Shown here in pieces: positions 23,464 to 36,200 of a stretch of DNA of 64,000 bases (positions within the stretch are counted from its first letter, which is position 1; each line of letters begins with the position of its first letter). A program made the position numbers and the translations under genes. Under the pieces are notes generated by a model. It was not told the origin of the DNA and ran no database searches. It saw only the letters and a list, made by a program, of their open reading frames with translations. The DNA is taken from NCBI GenBank assembly GCA_017506865.1, contig JAFCMP010000045.1, positions 1-64,000 on the forward strand. Direction: 5' to 3'. This DNA comes from Tribonema minus (Eukaryota > Sar > Xanthophyceae > Tribonematales > Tribonemataceae).

Positions 23464-24816
23464 CTGCTAGACATAGTAAAGCGCATACAACACTATAATA
23501 GCGAGATGACACCCTCCGTATCTACTAGGGCATGAGAGAGGACAGCATCATGCGATGTGGTGGTAGCTGTCGCGGTTGCCATTGATGATATTTATATAAA
23601 AAAGGTAACTTGAAGATGCATCGACTGACATTCGGTAAAGTGCTGAGTCAGACATTCAAATTGACGGACCCAAAATCACCTTGAAGGTTAGAACATCTGG
23701 ACACAGCACAACGTGATGTGATGCAGCGGGTGACATGATTTGCAGAGAGCACAGGCAAGTTTGAAAGCTGTCAACACTGCCTGCAGGCGCACACAATTGC
23801 CTATGCAACCGAAGGAGTTCATACATTTGACACATAGTGCATCTTGAACCTGCAATTCCAGACTGAGTGTGTGTCTCAATCATCTTGATTTTACACCCTA
23901 GACTCCCACATGGCTGTTTGAATTCATAATGGCTATAGCAAACCTGCCCCAAACCGCAAACACTCAAGCGTAGGCACATAAACGACCAATATTTTAACCT
24001 AAAAGACAGGGGCACATTTGTCTTCCAACTGATCCACAATAAAGAGGTAGGCGCATCTGGTCAGACTTTCCGACCAGATAACCAGTCGGCTCACGTGCAC
24101 CCCTTCCTCGCCCAGCATGGCAGCAGCTCAGTGAAGAATCCAAACTATTTGACTGACATTTCATTGTAAAAACGGCTGGCTCATCACATTGACACAATTT
24201 AATTGTTACACCTCATCACATTATATGACAACAGCCTCGCCAGCAAAGCACTCACATTGACATGGGCCACTCTTCACATGATGGCCAATTCAGCTGTTTG
24301 TAACATGTTGGTTACTAAGAGCTCTCAATGAGACGTTGAGTTGATAACTGTGCCGTAAGCGTAACCATTGTGACAGTGAAGTGCACCGCTCTTTCCATGA
24401 TGATCTATGCCAAACTTTGAATGTGGCGAACATCACCTGGTATATCGCTATTATTCGGCCACTTGACAGGATGATAGACACATGGAATGCAATAGTAAGA
24501 TGCTGAGGGAGCTTCAAGTGCTCATTCCCACATGTTGTCTTGGCTATCCTCAGTTGTTACGGTGCTGAGTATCTCAACCAGTGGCATCGTGACGTAATAC
24601 ACGGGAATGGGCAAGTTTACTAAAGTAAATACACTTATTATAGAAGTAGTCAATTGAATGCACTCTGGCACAAGTGTTTGCTGGTGCCCTCTACAAGACA
24701 TCATGCCACTTGGTTTATGTGACGCCATCATGACACATTTGGAAGTCGCACCACATCCGGACACTTTTGCAGACACAGTCAATCTATCAACTTGAAGCGG
24801 TAGACTTGGCACTTAC

Positions 24817-24960
24817 CAGATTGGGATTGGGTTGGCTGTCTGGTCGGTTTGTATGATGGCTTTCTCGTCGGCTGTCTGGTCGGTCGCTTTGTAGTTACTG
24901 CAGTAGGCTTCTTCGTTGGTAGTCCCCCGGTTGGCTTGCTTGTCGGTTGCATTGTTGGCT
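24817..24960 (-). CDS. Candidate exon, Pro-Thr repeat linker
   Basis: Acceptor near 24961 and strong donor CTG|GTAAGTGCC at 24816. It encodes a QPTMQPTSKPTGG start followed by further xPTxxPT units and a QSQSG end. Such linkers separate extracellular modules in many algal and stramenopile surface proteins. Same strand and upstream of the RCC1 exon, so probably part of that gene; a poly-Ala frame at 25398-25204 starting with Met could be its first exon but is weaker. Confidence 0.5.
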
Positions 24961-25473
24961 GCTTGGATTACAATCCAATTTACAATCAGACGACAAGGGA
25001 GCGAAATATAATATGAGACAGGCTGTCAGTGATTTGCATGCCGACAACTCAGCGTATTACCAAGAGTAGGAGCAGAGCAGCTGCTGCAGGGATCCTCTCA
25101 CTGACAGGCCAACCACTGAGTCACTGTCACAGTTTAAAACCCAGTATCTTGCATACGTGACTGTCAAAGTGCTATAAGAAACACTGTCAGATATCTTGCA
25201 CGACTATGTGTGCGAGCATGCATGCGTATGTGTCACCACCGGTGTTAGATCTTGAAGTTGAGAGCAGCCGGAGGCAGGTGTGTGTGAGAGGTAATACGGT
25301 TGAACAATAAATGCCGCCGGTGGTGGGGCAGCTGATTTAGCCGGATTAGCAGCAGCAGCAGCAGCTGCTGCAGCAGCAGCGCCACCAGCGATCATCATGG
25401 TGAATCACCTGACCGCTACCAGCACCAGAGCGTTCTTGCCGCAGTGACAGTGACAAAGTGTGTGCCGTAGTGG

Positions 25474-27255
25474 TTGCAGCTAGCAGCCGCCTTCCCTTTT
25501 GCAAGCTCCCCGCCACCCAAGGGTCGCTCTGCTTTTGCGGATCTTAACAGCTTCAAGTTTGTGCGCTTACATGCTATCAGCAAGTACTTGTTCCGCCACG
25601 CAAAGAAGCTCGTAGGCGCAGGCTGTCCAACAGCGCCGCACCTTCGTTGTATTATCGCCACCATCTCACACATGCAGCACACACTCTGTCTCTCTCGAAC
25701 GCAACTCTCGCACCGCAACTTCACTCTGTGGGCGGCGGCAGTGGCATGGGTACGCGGCGCCGACTGGGGTGGCGAGGCCCCAGTGACGCTACCAGCACAT
25801 CAGCAGGTACGCGTGCATCTGCGGCTGGGGAGTGGTGGCTTTGGCGTGCTGGGCGCGGCGCCCCGTGCATGTGCCGCATTTGCTGCACGTTCCCTCGAGT
25901 GCATGGGGCCGGCACTGGCGGCATTTCCAGTCGCGGCACGCAGCCGCGTCCTAGAGCATGCCCGCTATGGCTTCACCTTCACCCAGATAGCTACCTGCCT
26001 GCAGCAGCTGCGCAGCGGCAGCGATGAGGCTGCAGCGGCCCTCGCACTGCTCCTGCCCACGGTCTGGTACCAGGACTGGCGCCAGGACGACGGCGCATGG
26101 CGGGCGCTGCGCGATCTGCTGCAACGGGCAGGCGGAGCTGCGGGGCCGGGCATGCGGACTCGCGCCGGCGCGCGCCGCGCTGCTGCGCCAGCGGTGGCGC
26201 GCGAGCCAGGCTCTGCCCAGGCCCCGCCGGCCGCCGTGCTGCCGCGGCGTCAAGCGGCGCTATCACGGGTGCTAGACGCAGCGCTCGCCGCCACGCAGCT
26301 GCGTCGGCTTGAAGCAGCAAATGCGTTGGAAGCAGTCGCGGCGTGGCGCAGCGGCGCCTCTAAGGGGGCCATGGGTTTCTTGGCGCAATTGCCGAGCACT
26401 GACCCAGCGGAGACCATGTCCCCGCCGGAATTCCGCGAGACGCTGCGGCGCCACCTGGGCGTGGAGCGCCCCGCCCCCGCTGCGGCGCGGTGCCCCAAGT
26501 GCCATAGACCAGTGGACTCGGGTGCCCACCTGCGCCGCTGCACACAAGGGCTTAACGTCACGCGACACAACTTGCTCGCAGACGCGCTCTTTCAGCTGCT
26601 CAAGCAGGTGGCCCACCTCCGCGGTCTCGACCGGGACACCCTTGCCCCCTTCCGCCGCTACGCGGCGCGCCACGGGTTCAACAAGTTCATGGACATCGTC
26701 TTTGGCAGCAACCAGGTCTGCCTTCCAGTCCCTAAAGTGCAGCCGAGCGCCGACGCGGTAGCAGCAGGCCGGTGCACTAAACTGCGCGGCGGCTTTGAAG
26801 TAGCTTGTTGCATAGACGTCACCATACGTGACAGCTCATGCCCCTCCCGCCTCCGTCAGGCTCAGGGGGGCGCGCGCGATGTGCAGCGCGTGCTTGAATC
26901 GGCTTCGCAGGAAAAGATAGACACATACGTAGTCTCAGGGGCCCTGGACCCCACTACACACACCCTATTTTCCGCAGCCTTTGACCACTTCGGCGCTATG
27001 TCACGCGACACCCAAGCGCTGCTACACGCACTCGCCGAGCAGAGCTCGCAGGGCAGCTACAATCTCGCGCAGCGCGTTGCCTTCTGGCGCCGCCGCACCT
27101 CCCTCGCGCTACAGCGCGCGCTCACACGTGTCGTGATCGACAACTGGAACGCAGTCATTGCCCCTGATGGCGACGTCAGCGCTTACCGCCGCATCGCACT
27201 GTTGCAAGTGCCGCGGCCCTCGCCGGCCAGCGCCGAACCGCCGGCTCCTCCGTAG
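25474..27255 (+). mobile_element. 5'-truncated LINE: C-terminal zinc-finger and REL-type endonuclease ORF
   Basis: An uninterrupted frame of 593 codons. From about residue 85 it resembles the region behind the reverse transcriptase in REL-type LINEs (VRVHLRLGSGGFGVLGAAPR; KGAMGFLAQLPSTDP). It then has a CCHC zinc finger CPKCHRPVDSGAHLRRC, the RHN motif, and a PD-(D/E)xK-like segment with CCIDVTIRDSS. The reverse transcriptase itself is absent, so the copy is truncated at the 5' end; the first ~80 residues look like unrelated flanking DNA read by chance. It is a different family from the LINE at 33237-37237 (same domain order, low sequence identity). The uninterrupted frame suggests recent insertion. 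No target-site duplication was found. Confidence 0.75.
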
Positions 27256-27428
27256 ATTTAGTTATTGCAAGCCCGATTTATCGTGCGCGCAGCCCATGCG
27301 GTCCAGGACATAATATACAACTTCACTTCAACCTGATTTTTTAGGGTGTGGCACGAGAAGATGCTACTAAAAACACGAGATAGCCTACTAGCAGGCTACT
27401 ACCTACTACCTCTATACAGTATAGTATG

Positions 27429-27541
27429 CCGTAAATTACGGCATCGGCACCGTAACTGACGGCACCGTAACTTACGGTCTTACAATATGCGTCCTGATTT
27501 ATGGCATAAATTACGGCGTAAAACGTTACGCGTAACTTTAC
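27429..27541. repeat. Cluster of CCGTAA/TTACGG palindromes
   Basis: CCGTAAATTACGG (27429), CCGTAACTGACGG (27450) and CCGTAACTTACGG (27465) follow one another at 15-21 bp spacing, then ATAAATTACGGCGTAAAACG and TTACGCGTAAC continue the theme. The first is a perfect palindrome. Confidence 0.85.
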
Positions 27542-27601
27542 GATTTAAGATTGCAACAACCCTTAGGCTAATGCCGTATAACATACCTGTTTCTGATACA
27601 G

Positions 27602-27683
27602 AGCTATAGTATACTATCTTCTACCCCGTGATTTTTTGTGATTTCAGGTACACCTGGGCCACTCTGTCTGGTATACTATAGCT
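27602..27683. repeat. 13-bp inverted repeat with 56-bp loop
   Basis: AGCTATAGTATAC at 27602-27614 is perfectly complementary to GTATACTATAGCT at 27671-27683. Could be a tiny MITE or a hairpin; no target-site duplication seen. Confidence 0.7.
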
Positions 27684-30023
27684 TCAAAGTTTGTGGTTGC
27701 CAAATTTGGGCTGCTGCAGCACCTGCAGTGCTGCCAGACTGTCAGTGAGAACTTAAAGCCGCATAGTATCACTACTTCGAAGTGTTTGCTTTACACTTTG
27801 TCGCCTTTCGTTGGCGACCTTTGAACTATTAGTAAGGCATCTCAAGGAATGCAGTTACTAGCCTAAGGTTTGAATTCCAAAAAAATGGGACCTAAATTCA
27901 AACGGGATCCACAGGGGTGAACTCTGCAAATGGACTTTTCTCCAATGTGGCTGGTGGCCTAGGGGTCCTGGGATCATTACGGTAGCACTACTACTAGTAG
28001 ATGTTTTGTACAACTTCATGTACTACACAATCATTATGTCATCCTGTCAGTGAGTCCAATGTTAATTACAACAAATGCGGTTGACGTTGAAGTTCATGCT
28101 TGCTGTGCATCCGGGCGTTTTGGCGCCTGTATACATGCACTATTTTGCAGCCTAGTAGGCTGTCACAGTGGCACATGCAATTTGCAAGGATTCACATCTG
28201 ATTCACATACTGATTCAGGTTGAAGTTGTGTTTGCGTTCGAAGCTACTTTGACTAGTAGGTATACAGTAACTGTAGTCTGGCGATTTGAACAACTTCAAG
28301 TTGAATGTCATGCTAGTGGCACAGTATCACGTGTTCTCTGAGCCTCTGAGTCAGCCTGAGGGCATGCCTGCGTCAAAGATTATCAGTGGAGTTCACATCA
28401 GGCTGAGCACGGAGCAACTTGAATGCACCTGCGATGACGGTGTGGTAGCCAGCTTCCGCCTGGGACGCATGCCACTGGCAGGCACAGCCTCAGGCTGCTC
28501 CAAGGTAGCCATACCCAGCAGTTGCTTGGGCTCCGCCGACTTGACAAATGTGGATGCACTCGCACTTTCAGACTCACTGACAGCCAACACAGCCAACTTG
28601 TGATCAGCTCCAGTCCCTTCGGCAGTGGCCCGCACCAGGCAGCACAGCAGCAGTAGCAGCAGAGGCAGCCGCAGCTGCAGCCTGCTGTTGGTGAGCGGCT
28701 GCCGTTACGGTAGCAGTGATTTGAAATAATGCATGACCACACTGGCAGCCTGAGGTCGGACCTGCGAACGCGGTAAGTTGCACGCAGAACAAACACTCAG
28801 CCTGGGACACTGGCATATGCCACTGGCATATGACAGCCATCAGTAACTTGAAGTAAACTAAATGACAGTGTCAACAAGGTGATATGTATACCTTTTAGAA
28901 ATAACGCTTTTGTCACTCTTAAAGGCTCAGTCTGGCCGTACGTGCTCGCGTTCAGGGCCGGATTTAATAATGCTACTTTAGCAAAACCAGTCTGGCAGTG
29001 CCAGTGCCAGTGGCCCCAAGTGCTCGCAATTTAGGGTGCCACTGTCACAGTGACAGTGACTCATACTAGGCTGCTAGCCTAGTAGGATCATCATGGTGGC
29101 ATGATGGATGATCACGACGCCACCGGTGACTTCCAGTGGCCGACGACGGGCCGTGCCACCCACTGGCATCGCAACGTCTCCCAATGGCATCCTGCTGGCT
29201 GCTGATACAGCTCAGTGACTCTGTCGGACATGCACCTGTCAGTGATTCAGAATCAGATGATGGCCACTGGCAGGAGAATTGAATTGCGAAAAAAAACTTG
29301 AAGCCTTAGGACTTAGATTGAGAACACAGGACCCAGCCCAAGCATCTAAATTTGAACCACTTTGGACACGTTGGCAACGGCGTTGAACTTGGCTCAACTT
29401 GAAGTTGACTTGGGATATCTCAAGATCCTGAGTGTGAAGAGGAATTATCTGTGCTACTAGACGAAGTACTACTAGTAGTACAGTAACGTGTCATGACACA
29501 CATGGCAGAATCCAGGGGGGGGGGGCACATGGAGGAGGACGTAGGGGAGGACCCCGAGATGCCATTTGGCGGCGGCGGCGTTTGAGTGGTTGTCGTTGCG
29601 ACACTTTCAGACTGTCATACGACATGTAGATTCCTTACAGCTAGATGCCAATCATCTGGGCTTTTTCGCGCCCTGAGCGAGAATTAATAAAAAGTACAGT
29701 AACTACATAGTACATTAAATTTCATTCAATGGCTGCATGGCGATCATACTCATATTCAATTCATCACTCTTGAGCAGAACTTCATGTCAAGGTTGCCTTA
29801 AAACATCCAAGAAGTTCAAGGTCCAGTGAGTCAGACTTGTTTGCAATTCAAACTTAAACTTCAAGGCTTGCATGGGGCGGGCACTCACGTGGCACTCAGT
29901 CTGTCAGACTGTCTGGCAGTTAAGACAAGGAATTTTCACTACAAGTTTACCGTCTACACCACTTGCAGGTTGATTAAAAAAAGCACAGGCAAGTTAGATT
30001 CATGGCACATATAGCTTGTTGTG

Positions 30024-30396
30024 TTTTTTGATTAAAGCATAGTACCACACGTTTCATCTGTTACTGTGAGTGATGGCATGTGCTGCTGAGTACATCGCTG
30101 ATTCTGAGTTAGAAGCACACGGTGATGGTTGCTGTGTACCGATCCTCAAGGCACTCATGTGAGCGCAGCTCGGCGACCTGCAGCTAGGTAGGTAACTGTG
30201 TATATTGTACTGTACTCTGTACAGCTTTTCGGGAAGTTTTGAATAAATAAAATGAAATGATGCAAGAGGCTGGTGCGTGCAGCGCCGGGGCTGATAGCTG
30301 TAGCTGACATAGTGCCTGATAGTGTTAGTCAAGAGCATCGCAAAGTCTATTGTGTGCGCCGCAACTGTTCACTGACGGCACAGTCAGTACATATGG
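30024..30396 (-). repeat. Direct terminal repeat, left copy (3' end of element)
   Basis: 373 bp from TTTTTTGATTAAAGC to GTCAGTACATATGG. It differs from 40058-40430 at only about five positions. It contains GAATAAATAAAATG, a possible polyadenylation region. Confidence 0.92.
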
Positions 30397-30740
30397 ACCC
30401 ATGGCAGGGTGGGCGGGGGAGGTGTGGGGGGGAACTGTCACCAGCCACCACCTGTTGCAACCACTTGACAATGTGACACATCTCGTTCATCATCACAAAG
30501 GCAACCCCGGGGCCCAAATTGAATGTTTGATGCGCACACCAGCGCGTCAATTGACCTTAGTCGTGTGACTCAGAGGCACTGCAATGACATGTGCACACTG
30601 GCAACATTTGACCAGACAAGCTTTGGCCTTTCAGAGTTACAATGTAAACAATCGATTAGACATCATCTCGTTGCGCACTGCCACGCCACCCTGCGCGGAC
30701 ACGTCTAGTGCGCTGAGGCTTCAAGCTGCCACCATTATGG

Positions 30741-31868
30741 TCAACTACCCGGCACGAGTGCGGAGGAGGCATTCTCCATCTCCGGCGAAAGCCTGATGTA
30801 GGTTCTGAACACTGCCGACTTCCACCTCCCCGCTTTCATGATTTCAGTATCAGACCTGCCTGCTATCATCATCGCGGTGGCCCCCCCCACTCGCCCTGAA
30901 TGGAGAGCATACTCTGCAGGTAGGCCTTCACCCCCCACAATTGACATTATCTGTTGCACAATGCGTGTTGCGTCTCGACGCCTGACCGCACTGGATGCTG
31001 CCCCCCGCGCGTAGGCCATCAGAGGCGCCGTGTCTGGTAAACCAGGAAAAAGGCCCAATAATTCGATCATGACCTGCGCACATGCCCCTGACCTTGCTAT
31101 ATCTGCCCCCACCCTTTTCTGATCCCCTTTGGATGCTTTGAAGTGTACCACCACCACTTCGGCTTCCCTGTACCTCTCTCGCGGCAGGGGAGCCCCCCCT
31201 TTCCTAAATGTTAAGCTACCCCTGGTCAAACCGTAATCCGGCCGCACCGCCCCTGTGACATCCTCCCCCCATATTTCAGAGGCTCGCAGCATCCACAGGT
31301 ATGAAAGCGCTAGGCCATACCATACCAACCTACCCCCCGGAGCCGTTGCCCACAACCGTGCGCACTGACTCATCTGCCTACCCTGACATATCTGGTGCCA
31401 CGTCAGGCCTCGACGGAAGGGGCGCACATTTGTGCCACTGCTACCCTGCCGTCGTGCAATGCCCTCCGACACTGCTCTCACATGAAAATGCTTCACCGGC
31501 AACTCACCCCCCCCCCACATCTTGTGGAAGTAGTTGAGTGCTGACACCTTCGACCGTATCGTGTTGGCCTGATTTTCACGCTGGTAAAACAGCTGTGCCA
31601 TGAAATCCCCTACTTGAGCGGCCTTTTCCGCGTCGCAGAGCGACACAACTATAAACTCTGGCAATCCTGCCGCCCGCCTGAACTCCAACCACTGAGTCAA
31701 GGCCGTCCTATACTGGCCCATAGATGTTGCTCCCACGCTGTCTCTGGCCAGCTCCTGGCTAAGGCAGCGGTAATAATGTGCATCTCGCGTTGGCTCAGCC
31801 CTGCCCGTCGCCAGTTTACGTCTGGAAACCGTGCCTGTAACTCCGCCTGCACGCGCACAGTATCCCAC
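30741..31868 (-). mobile_element. Tyrosine recombinase part of the DIRS-type element
   Basis: 375-codon frame. Visible tyrosine-recombinase features: an Arg in LWMLRASEIWG (first catalytic Arg box), HSGRVGGATAM (H-x-x-R box) and GRWKSAVFRTYIR with the C-terminal nucleophile Tyr. This enzyme would integrate the circular DNA intermediate by recombination rather than by DDE integration. It overlaps the RNase H frame, as neighbouring frames do in this order. Confidence 0.88.
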
Positions 31869-33218
31869 CGGGAAATACCATCAGCAGTCCCATTGAGTTT
31901 GCCTGGCACGTGGCGCGCATTCAAACTCCACCCTCCAATCAGTTCGACTGCACCCAACAAGCGCAACAACCCTCCATTCCTAGGGTCTGCGGCCCCCCCA
32001 CCTTTTTGAACCCAACCCACTGCAGAGGTGTTGTCCCCTCGCAGCAGCACCACCCCCCCTGGGACAGGGGGTGCATGGTTTTCCACCACCACCATCACCC
32101 AAGCCGTCATCACCATCCCCACCAGCTCAAGCAAGTTGATATGTATCGAACCGTCGCCCACCTTGACCTTCGTCCCCTTGTTGAGACGACTTGTCTGCTC
32201 TACCGTCAAGTCATATCGCCACCATACTCCAGTGACCTCGCAAAACCCTCCAATCGCCGTGTAGCTCGCGTCAGACCACCACTGGCGATCTGCCTTGCGT
32301 TTCACGAGGGCCGCTATGGGCATGCTCAGTGCGGCTGTCCCTACCCGGGGCCCACTGCCCACCGCCAAAACACCAAGTCCTTGAGTGCCTCTGCGCCTAT
32401 CTCTATGGCTGCACCTCCTGAGTCTTTCGTAGTGCATTGACCTCCTTTGAGGAGACCCCGCAACCGCCAAACAAAAAACTTTCTGGCCCGAACGCCGTAT
32501 GTGGCCCAGGACACCTTGCCCAACAGGCTCCACAACTCTTTCCGCCGAGCCTGCTGCCGGTGTGGCTGCCAAGATTCCAGCAGCGTCTGAAAAGCAGATC
32601 GTTTGTCTGCCAGCATTCTTATCACCATCGCTTCAGTATCAACCTCCCAACCCAGCACCGTCATCGTCGAATCCCAGTTTGTCACCTTGTTCTTTGATAT
32701 CGCAGGCGGCAACCCCTCCTGCGGCTCGCCAAGCAACCGAAAATGGGCGTGGGCCGCGCTGCGAGTCACTGCAAGCAGCGCTTCCTGGTCCCATTCTACC
32801 ATGACCATGATCAAGTCGTCCACATACATGCGTGCCCATACTGGGTCGGAAGGCCCACCTCCCTGTACGCGGCGTCGGGCTCTGTCGGCCAACGGCACCG
32901 GTACCACCTGCCGCGGGCTCACCGCTGGCACCACCGTTACGTGTGACACGAATTGAGCGGCCGCGAGTCCCGGGATTGGTCCTTCGCCCGGCGCCTCTTG
33001 TTGAACCGACCACTCTATTGCCCCGCCGGCCAGGCTCCACCACCCCGGTGAAGACCGCCAACCGAACTGCAACCGCAGGTCCACAACCACCAGATCATTG
33101 TACCTTGTAGCCGAGCAATGGGCCTCTTACGTCGAGCGCCAACTGACGAAACGCGGACTTCACGTCCATCTTCGAAATCAAAATGCGTTTGCGTGGCCAT
33201 GCCTGCCGTAACGACCAT
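31697..33218 (-). mobile_element. Reverse transcriptase (3' part) and RNase H of the DIRS-type element
   Basis: The RT part has a MDVKSAFRQLALDV-type motif A near 33170 and the YVDDLIMVMVE active-site motif near 32820. RNase H follows with DASYTAIGGF, HINLLELVG and RGDNTSAVGWV, the DIRS-type arrangement. The N-terminal RT motifs lie on the far side of the nested LINE, at the end of the gag-side frame. Confidence 0.85.
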
Positions 33219-33223
33219 ATCCT

Positions 33224-33236
33224 GTACAGCATCGCC
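33224..33236. repeat. Target-site duplication of the nested LINE, left copy
   Basis: GTACAGCATCGCC, identical to 37238-37250; both belong to the same spot of the DIRS-type reverse transcriptase (minus-strand GGCGATGCTGTAC). Confidence 0.93.
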
Positions 33237-36200
33237 AGACCAATGAGGCGGATCTACTGCTGCTGCGGTTCACCACGACTGCCAACCCCTTCCGCACTCA
33301 GCTGCAGTGCACCCAGTGGGCACGGCTAGTGGAGCACGCCACACGACTACTGGCGGACGCCACAGACAGTGCACGTGAGGCGGCACGGGTGCGCCTCCAC
33401 CATGGTGCCGGGGCGTTTGCTCATCAGGTTTCTCAGACTCTAGTGCAGCGCGGCTACAGGCTGCTGCACCTGCTAGCAGCGATGGCCTTTGGTAGGCAAC
33501 CGGAGGGAACCGGTATGCCGCCTGCGGCCCGGCTGGCAGCGTTGCTGTCTGGCGACTTCGCGGAGCTACTGAGAAAGACGCTGTCAGCAGCAGCGGCGCT
33601 GCGGGCCCCCAAACCAAACAACGCAGCTATGGCGTCGGCACAAACGAACTTCGATGCCGACTGGACGGAGGCTGACTCCAGGCAGCAAACAGCATGCGCT
33701 GCCCTCTCAGGCAAGCGACGGGGGGTAGGCTTGGCTGCCGCACGACTAGAGGCGCGTGAAGCATGCGCCCCAGCAGACGAGGTCACGGCACAGGTGCTGG
33801 CAGCAAAGCACCCTGAAACTGGCACCCGGCCGGGGGTAGTCGATACGCCAATGGAGCAAGTGCGCGGCCTGGTACGCGACGCCCGGCGGCACTGCTTACA
33901 CAGCGCAGGGGTGGCAACGACCACCGGGCCAGCTGGCAGCGGCAGTCCTGTCTTCGAATCGGGTCAGGCACATGATCACAGCGATAGGCCTGAGGATGCT
34001 GCCAGCGCAGCCGGACGGCGCCTCGAGGTGGAGGCGGCAGACATACTGTCGACCTTGTCCGCAGCAGGGGCGGGGAAGGCAGGAGGGCTGGACGGCCTAC
34101 GCTATGAACACCTCTTGATGGCCGCTGGGCCTGGTGCACCAGTGAAAGCAGCCACCCGCCCCGTGAGCAGTGCCTCGCCAGGACTAGCTGGTGATTCAGA
34201 ATCAGATGTGATGGAACCGGCATTCGCTCATCACCTGGCCAAGGTGTTCACGACGCTGCTTGTTGAGCCCGAACTGCTGCCGGAGCAATCGCAACGGCTT
34301 CTCCGCGCCGCGGCCCTCTCAGGCATAGGACAGAAGCGGCGTCCGATCGCCTGCTCCAGTGTCTGGCGCAGACTCCTCGGGTCCACAGCGGCACGGAGTG
34401 TCAAGGGCAAGATATCGGGGCTGCTGGCCTCCATGTCGCAGTTTGGCGTAGGATACCGGTCTGGCGTCGAGCATGTGGCAGCGCGCGCGCGCGTGTGGCA
34501 CGAGCTGTATGGCACCACTATCCAACTGGACTGTGAGAACGCATTTAACAGTGTGGATCGCGCCGCCATTGTGCGGGGGCTTATGCTCTTCTGTCCGGAG
34601 CTGCTCCCGCACTTTGAGTCCGTATACTGTGGTGACACTGCCCCAGAGATGCGGGTGGAGGTGAACGGTGAAGCTCGCATTATCTGCTCCCACCTAGGGT
34701 GCCAGCAAGGGGACCCTCTAGGGCCGCTGTACTTTGCAGTGGCAGCGGCCTTCCTACTCTTCTACCCTGATGGAGTGAATGCGACGCCCGGCAGTATGCC
34801 GGCCTACGGCCACAGCACAGCGGAACCGCCAGCCCCGCACTGCGCTTTCCTGGATGACCTCAACGTGCTGCAAGCTGCCTACTTCGACGATGCAGCGGCC
34901 GCTGGGGTGGCAGAGGTGATCCGCCGGCTGGCGGCAGGGGGCCTACGCGTTCGACCAGACAAGTCGCTGGCCATCGCCATGCGCGGCACAGTGTTTGATG
35001 AAGCGGCCAGAGCACGCCTGCGCGCCCTTGACATACCGTTTGTGGACACCACCATGCCAGAATCCAGTCAGGGCTTTACATCGGTCGGGGTACCGGTAGG
35101 GCACCCAGCCTATGTGCACGCTGCCATGAGCAAGCATCTTGTCGACGCAGGGACATGGCGATTGTCGTGGCAGCTAGCTGGAATGGCGCGGCATCACCTA
35201 CAGGCAGCACAGTTCATTCTACGCAGGTCACTGACGAAGCGCATGGGCTTCTTAGCTCGGGTCGTTGACACGGCTTTGAGTGAGACATGGTTGCACGCGT
35301 TTGACGGGTTCTGTGCATGGACGCTCGAACGCATGCTGCATCTGCACGGCTGCTCTACCGCGGCAGCCATGAAGTCACACCTGCTGGCCGCCTGCACTGC
35401 TGGTGACAATGAGGAAGCCAGCAGTGGCAGCGTGCTGGTATTGCCGCGCTTGGGCCCGCCAGAACTCACGGACATCGCAGTGCCACTGCGGGCGTCACGG
35501 TTGCCGGAGCGACGAGGCGGTCTGGGCATGCCGCTTTTGGGGCTACTGGCACCAGCCGCATACACGGCCCAGGCATGCACAACACTGAGGCCGGCAATAA
35601 TTCATGCCACTGTGGCAGCAGGGGCCCTGAGGCTCGGCACTGACGAACACGGCGCAGTCACCTGGTTCGCGCAGCACTCATGCGCAATACGCGAGGACCA
35701 GGGACTGCCGCCAATCATCGAGGCCGTGCGACGCTCTACGCGAGCGCTGACAGCTGATGGCGGCGAAAAATCACGCACAGCTGTGGCCGAGCAGCTCCCA
35801 GCATCGTTGCTACGGTGGGCAGCAGATACGACGGCCGCAGCGTCGACGCTCCCCACTGCGGTGCAAGCGATCTACGCCGCAACTGCCGTCACGGAGACAG
35901 TGACCACTGAGCCAGCCCCACACACCCACGGCATTGTGCCTGGCGCCGAGGCGGCCGCTGCGGCGGCGACCGTACCTGGCCCTCAAGCCGCTGCCGCGGC
36001 TGCCCCTTCCACGCCCGCTAAAACACAAACTAGCGCGGAAGAAAGCAGCTGCAGCGGCGGGCAGGAGGACGACGACGACGACTGGGAGGCCTATGCTGAT
36101 GAGATCTGCAGGAAGGTAGTGCCCCGCCGCCGGCGCGGTCACTTCACGCACGGACTACAAGCCGGCCTTTCAAATGTTCTTCGACGTCAATACGAGGATT

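Larger units (their letters stand above)
27256..30023. other. Non-coding region rich in palindromes and recurrent short words
   Basis: No frame here has domain or splice support. It contains the CCGTAA palindrome cluster (27429-27541), a 13-bp inverted repeat (27602/27671), dyads such as CTAGGCTGCTAGCCTAG at 29066, and many copies of ACTAGTAG, CAACTTCAAGTTG-like and CCACTGGCA words. A G run sits near 29516. Confidence 0.5.

Noticed and set aside
31301-33110. Plus-strand frames in the RT/RNase H region
   Set aside because: Shadows of the minus-strand enzyme domains, which have recognisable catalytic motifs.
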